NCBI RefSeq assembly: GCF_003955755.1
Contig: NZ_CP034465.1
Span: forward strand, 1,730,001 to 1,794,000
From: Jeotgalibaca ciconiae
GTDB lineage: Bacteria; Bacillota; Bacilli; Lactobacillales; Aerococcaceae
Length of the DNA stretch: 64,000 nucleotides
Direction: 5' to 3'
Each line of letters starts with the position of its first letter. Position 1 is the first letter of the stretch. The translations under genes were made by a program, and so were the position numbers. Below are positions 61,370 to 64,000 of the stretch, piece by piece. The notes under the pieces are model-generated. The model was not told the origin of the DNA and did no database searches. It was given only the letters and a program-made list of their open reading frames with translations.

Positions 61370-61565
61370 TGAAAGAGGATGCGAAAAACAATAGTAGGTT
61401 TCGAAAGGGTTTTTCGCCGAAATGCAGTCAATTCTGTGTTGGGGTCCGTTTAAATAAGACGGACACTGCCTGATAGCCTTGCCCAAAGACTATTAAGGAG
61501 TGCTTTCCTAATTGAGGGCAGAAGGATAATCCCCAACAGCCTTTTGCTCATTGGGGATTTTTTGT
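61370..61565 (+). promoter_or_regulatory. Lysine riboswitch (L box) with terminator
   Basis: GAGGATGCGAAAAAC ... AGTAGG ... GAAAGGG ... CGCCGAAATGCAG is the L-box core, followed by TGTTGGGGTCCGT and ACGGACACTGCC. GCGAAAAAC pairs with GTTTTTCGC. P1 closes with GAAAG / CTTTC. An intrinsic terminator AATCCCCAA / TTGGGGATT with T-run lies at 61529-61564; CCCCAAC can also pair with GTTGGGG, suggesting the switch. It controls the downstream YfcC-like transporter. Confidence 0.85.
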
Positions 61566-61633
61566 GCTTATTTTTAGCTTTTTTCGCTTTTCATGATTGC
61601 AAAGGAATGAAAATATAGTTAGGTGGGTAAATT

Positions 61634-63025
61634 GTGAAAAAGAAAAAAAGAACATTCCAGATTCCTCATACGTATGTATTGTTAATAGGGGTCATGTTAA
61701 TAATGGCATTGCTGACTTGGATTATTCCAGCAGGGCAATTTGAAGTAATTGAACAAGGTGGTCGTACCATTTCTTTACCGGGATCTTGGCACTCGGTTGA
61801 TCAGAAACCGCAGGGATTCTTCGATATTATTAATTCGATTCCTAGGGGACTATCCGAATCAGCCGACATTTCCTTCTTTATTTTTCTTATTGGAGGTGCT
61901 TTTACTGTCATTAATGAAACAGGAATGGTAGAAGCATTGATTTATAAAGCTTCACAAAAGTTAAAAGGAAGAGAAAGTTTAGTAATTCCAGTATTTTTAA
62001 TGATTTTTGGGATTGCAGGAGCAACACTCGGTTTTTCCGAAGAAACAATTGTCTTCATCCCCATGGGAATTTCATTAGCACTTGCGTTAGGCTATGATGC
62101 GATTGTCGGCATGAGTATTGTTGCATCTGGAGCTGCAATTGGCTTTAGTGCTGGATTTATGAACCCGTTCGCAGTAGGGATTGCACAAGGAATTGCAGAA
62201 TTACCAACATTCTCTGGAATAGGAATGAGAATTGCACTATTCCTTGTATTGTGGGTAATCACATCTTTTTACATTATGCGCTATGCAAAAAAAGTAAAAG
62301 AAGATCCTACAAACAGTCTAGTCTATTCCTCTTATAAAAAGGAAATAGAAGTTGAAAAAAACACATTTATCGAAATGAATAAACGTCACATTATTGTTGG
62401 TTTAATCTTTCTAGCTGGTATGTGTACCATTGCCTTTGGTGTTATCCAATATGGTTGGTATATCCAAGAAATTGGAGCAATCTTCATGACGACAGGAATT
62501 ATTGCTGGATTTGCCTATGGATACAACCCCTCAAAAATTGCTGATTTATTTGTAGCCGGTGCAAAAGATATGATTTTTGCAGCTTTAATTGTTGGAGTAG
62601 CACGCTCAATCGTTATTGTGATGGAAGACGGAATGATTATCGATACAATCGTAAACTTTTTGGCAAATAGTGTACAAGGGTTGCCAGGAGCATTTGCGGC
62701 AATTGCGATGTATATTATTCAAATCATTATTAACTTTATTATTCCATCTGGCTCTGGACAGGCAGCAGCAACGATGCCAATTATGGTGCCATTAGCTGAT
62801 GCAGTTGGTATTACACGACAAACTGCTGTTATGGCTTATCAATTGGGGGCAGGATTTATGGATTCCATTATGCTGACTTCCGGTGTGTTGATGGCTCAGT
62901 TGTCTATTTCAAAAATACCTTACAATAAATGGGTACGGTATTTAGGACCACTAATGGGGATTTGGTTATTAATCGGTGTTGTTTTCTTAGTAATTGCGTA
63001 TTACACAAATTATGGACCATTTTAA
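61634..63025 (+). CDS. YfcC-family transporter, probable lysine/amino-acid permease
   Basis: A 463-residue membrane protein with about 12 helices. PHTYVLLIGVMLIMALLTWIIPAGQF and SVDQKPQGFFDI open the family; INFIIPSGSGQAAATMPIMVPLADAVGITRQTAVMAYQLG is the conserved second half motif. The YfcC group belongs to the ion-transporter superfamily with arginine/ornithine-type members. The lysine riboswitch directly upstream is the best clue that it moves lysine (inference). Other amino acids cannot be excluded. Confidence 0.85.
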   Translation: MKKKKRTFQIPHTYVLLIGVMLIMALLTWIIPAGQFEVIEQGGRTISLPGSWHSVDQKPQGFFDIINSIPRGLSESADISFFIFLIGGAFTVINETGMVEALIYKASQKLKGRESLVIPVFLMIFGIAGATLGFSEETIVFIPMGISLALALGYDAIVGMSIVASGAAIGFSAGFMNPFAVGIAQGIAELPTFSGIGMRIALFLVLWVITSFYIMRYAKKVKEDPTNSLVYSSYKKEIEVEKNTFIEMNKRHIIVGLIFLAGMCTIAFGVIQYGWYIQEIGAIFMTTGIIAGFAYGYNPSKIADLFVAGAKDMIFAALIVGVARSIVIVMEDGMIIDTIVNFLANSVQGLPGAFAAIAMYIIQIIINFIIPSGSGQAAATMPIMVPLADAVGITRQTAVMAYQLGAGFMDSIMLTSGVLMAQLSISKIPYNKWVRYLGPLMGIWLLIGVVFLVIAYYTNYGPF

Positions 63026-63032
63026 TAGAAAA

Positions 63033-63067
63033 AGAGAGGCCCTGTGCAGAAATGCGCAGGCCTTTTT
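63033..63067 (+). terminator. Terminator of the YfcC-like gene
   Basis: GGCCCTGTGCA / TGCGCAGGCC stem followed by T-run. Confidence 0.88.
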
Positions 63068-63130
63068 CTGTTACAAAAAATTGCAATTTTCTTTGAAAAA
63101 TAATAGACTGAAATGGAAGGAGGAAGGGCT

Positions 63131-63512
63131 ATGGAGGCTTGATACATTGAAGTTTTTAATAAAGATCATTTTCTTTATATGGGAATCGTAATTTTTTGGC
63201 TGTCCCTTTTACAACAAATAGTTCTTTATTCATGGTATCTTATAGAAACCAACATTAATATTTCAGAGTCTTTGCCCCTTCATATTTGTCGGATCTCTAC
63301 TGTTTTAGGTATTATATACTTAATGAACCAGGAAAATTTGCTCATGGATAGTGTGTTTTATTTTGGTCTAATTGCTTGCGGGCCTTTTTCAAAATATGCC
63401 AGAAGCTATCTATGTACCATTATTAATCGTCTTTACAGTATTTATATTTTATTTAGGATACAGAGTAGCGAATCACTTGATTCTGATTCAAGAAAAGAAA
63501 GGAATTCGTTGA
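63131..63512 (+). pseudogene. YwaF-like (TIGR02206) membrane protein, broken
   Basis: ATG at 63131 behind AAGGAGGAAGGG is followed three codons later by TGA. The frame then continues YIEVFNKDHFLYMGIVIFWL and through SLPLHICRISTVLGIIYLMNQENLLMDSVFYFGLIACG, the YwaF/TIGR02206 hallmark with LPLHLC. Near 63385 it breaks, and the family's C-terminal helix resumes in another frame (IYVPLLIVFTVFIFYLGYRV) to a stop at 63510-63512. The full family is about 230 residues, so a middle part is deleted. Confidence 0.75.
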
Positions 63513-63550
63513 TTATTAAAATAATATAGAAGAAAAAGGAGAGAAAGAAT

Positions 63551-63763
63551 ATGGCTGATATAAAATTTGAAATCGTCGCTCATATTGGTGTACTGAGCAC
63601 ATCTAAAAAAGGATGGACAAAAGAATTGAATGTAGTAAGTTGGAATGAAGGCCAGCCGAAATATGATATTCGGGAATGGAGCCCAGATCACACAAAGATG
63701 GGGAAAGGTATTACATTAAATGAAGAGGAAATTGGGCAACTACGTCTGTTAATCATTAATTAA
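63551..63763 (+). CDS. YdbC-family PC4-like DNA-binding protein
   Basis: A 70-residue protein behind AAGGAGAG. It matches the bacterial PC4-like fold: FEIVAHIGVLSTSKKGWTKELNVVSWNEGQPKYDIREWSPDHTKMGKGITL. These dimers bind single-stranded nucleic acid and resemble eukaryotic coactivator PC4; the Lactococcus YdbC is the model. It lies 19 bases before the next small gene. Confidence 0.85.
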   Translation: MADIKFEIVAHIGVLSTSKKGWTKELNVVSWNEGQPKYDIREWSPDHTKMGKGITLNEEEIGQLRLLIIN

Positions 63764-63782
63764 TCGGGAAGGATGACGAACC

Positions 63783-64000
63783 ATGTTTCTATTTTTTGAT
63801 GTGAGTCAATATAGAAAACAACTGGAGTATAATCAAACGATTACTTGTAATCATTGTGGTCATTTTGGAAGATACGAGATATATATTATAGGAAATCGAT
63901 TCCGATTATTTTTTATTCCTATTTTTATTTTTGGAAAAAAATACATGGTTCGTATGACTTGTTGTGATACTTGTTACCTCCTAGATAATAAAAAAGGAAA
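63783..64000 (+). CDS. Zinc-ribbon protein, partial (runs off window)
   Basis: ATG at 63783; 72 codons are visible. TCNHCGHFGRYEIYIIGN and a second pair TCCDTCYLL bracket a hydrophobic LFFIPIFIFGKKYMV, the usual small zinc-ribbon protein with two CxxC pairs. The function is unknown. Confidence 0.7.
   Translation, partial: MFLFFDVSQYRKQLEYNQTITCNHCGHFGRYEIYIIGNRFRLFFIPIFIFGKKYMVRMTCCDTCYLLDNKKG

Overview
The window is low-GC, densely coded chromosome with strong Shine-Dalgarno sites and frequent TTG/GTG starts. The rapZ-yvcK-whiA trio, gatCAB, pcrA-ligA-camS, lipoteichoic acid synthase, a CarD-like factor and an Enterococcus-type maltose cluster point to the Lactobacillales, most likely Carnobacteriaceae (inferred from gene content, not from a marker gene).

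Region by region: (1) 1-5400 is accessory DNA directly upstream of rapZ. Two inverted IS1380-type copies (1-678, cut by the window edge; 3123-3825, truncated) flank a YczE-like membrane protein, a Crp/Fnr regulator and a nitroreductase. Two matching Crp/Fnr-type palindromes belong to this cargo. The truncated IS copy runs exactly into the first repeat of a four-repeat CRISPR array followed by cas1-cas2, with no effector gene and no leader in view. (2) 5.4-8.5 kb is rapZ-yvcK-whiA. (3) 8.5-18 kb has a short SSB, a two-component system, LtaS, RlmI, a flavoprotein and a nitroreductase-like protein. (4) 17.6-27.8 kb has an ABC exporter with a giant coiled-coil permease, then a complete branched-chain amino-acid ABC operon ending in acuB. 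(5) 28-32.7 kb has an SMP-30 enzyme, an HTH-like protein, two peptidoglycan hydrolases and a degenerate PurK-like protein. (6) 32.9-41.8 kb is pcrA-ligA-camS-gatCAB. (7) 42-49.4 kb is a divergent maltose locus, malP-pgmB-malR facing malT-mapP: PTS uptake gives maltose 6'-phosphate, MapP removes the phosphate, MalP phosphorolyses maltose and PgmB converts the beta-glucose 1-phosphate. (8) 49.5-64 kb is mixed: lipid kinase, CarD-like factor, a secreted barnase-like RNase with barstar, argS under an Arg T-box, a CAP protein, a GyrI-like protein with a MATE pump, a lysine-riboswitch-controlled YfcC transporter, a YwaF-like pseudogene, a PC4-like protein and a partial zinc-ribbon protein.

The least explained signal is in the intergenic DNA. 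Three families of structured repeats recur, called A, B and C here. Family A (120-121 bp units) supplies the last codons and stop of two unrelated genes and its stems covary between loci. Family B is a large covarying terminator-like structure just after two other genes. Family C is a long hairpin repeat, found 6 times plus fragments, in a short form and a form with an extra ~51-nt apical module.

All identifications come from reading sequence and translations by eye; no search was run.
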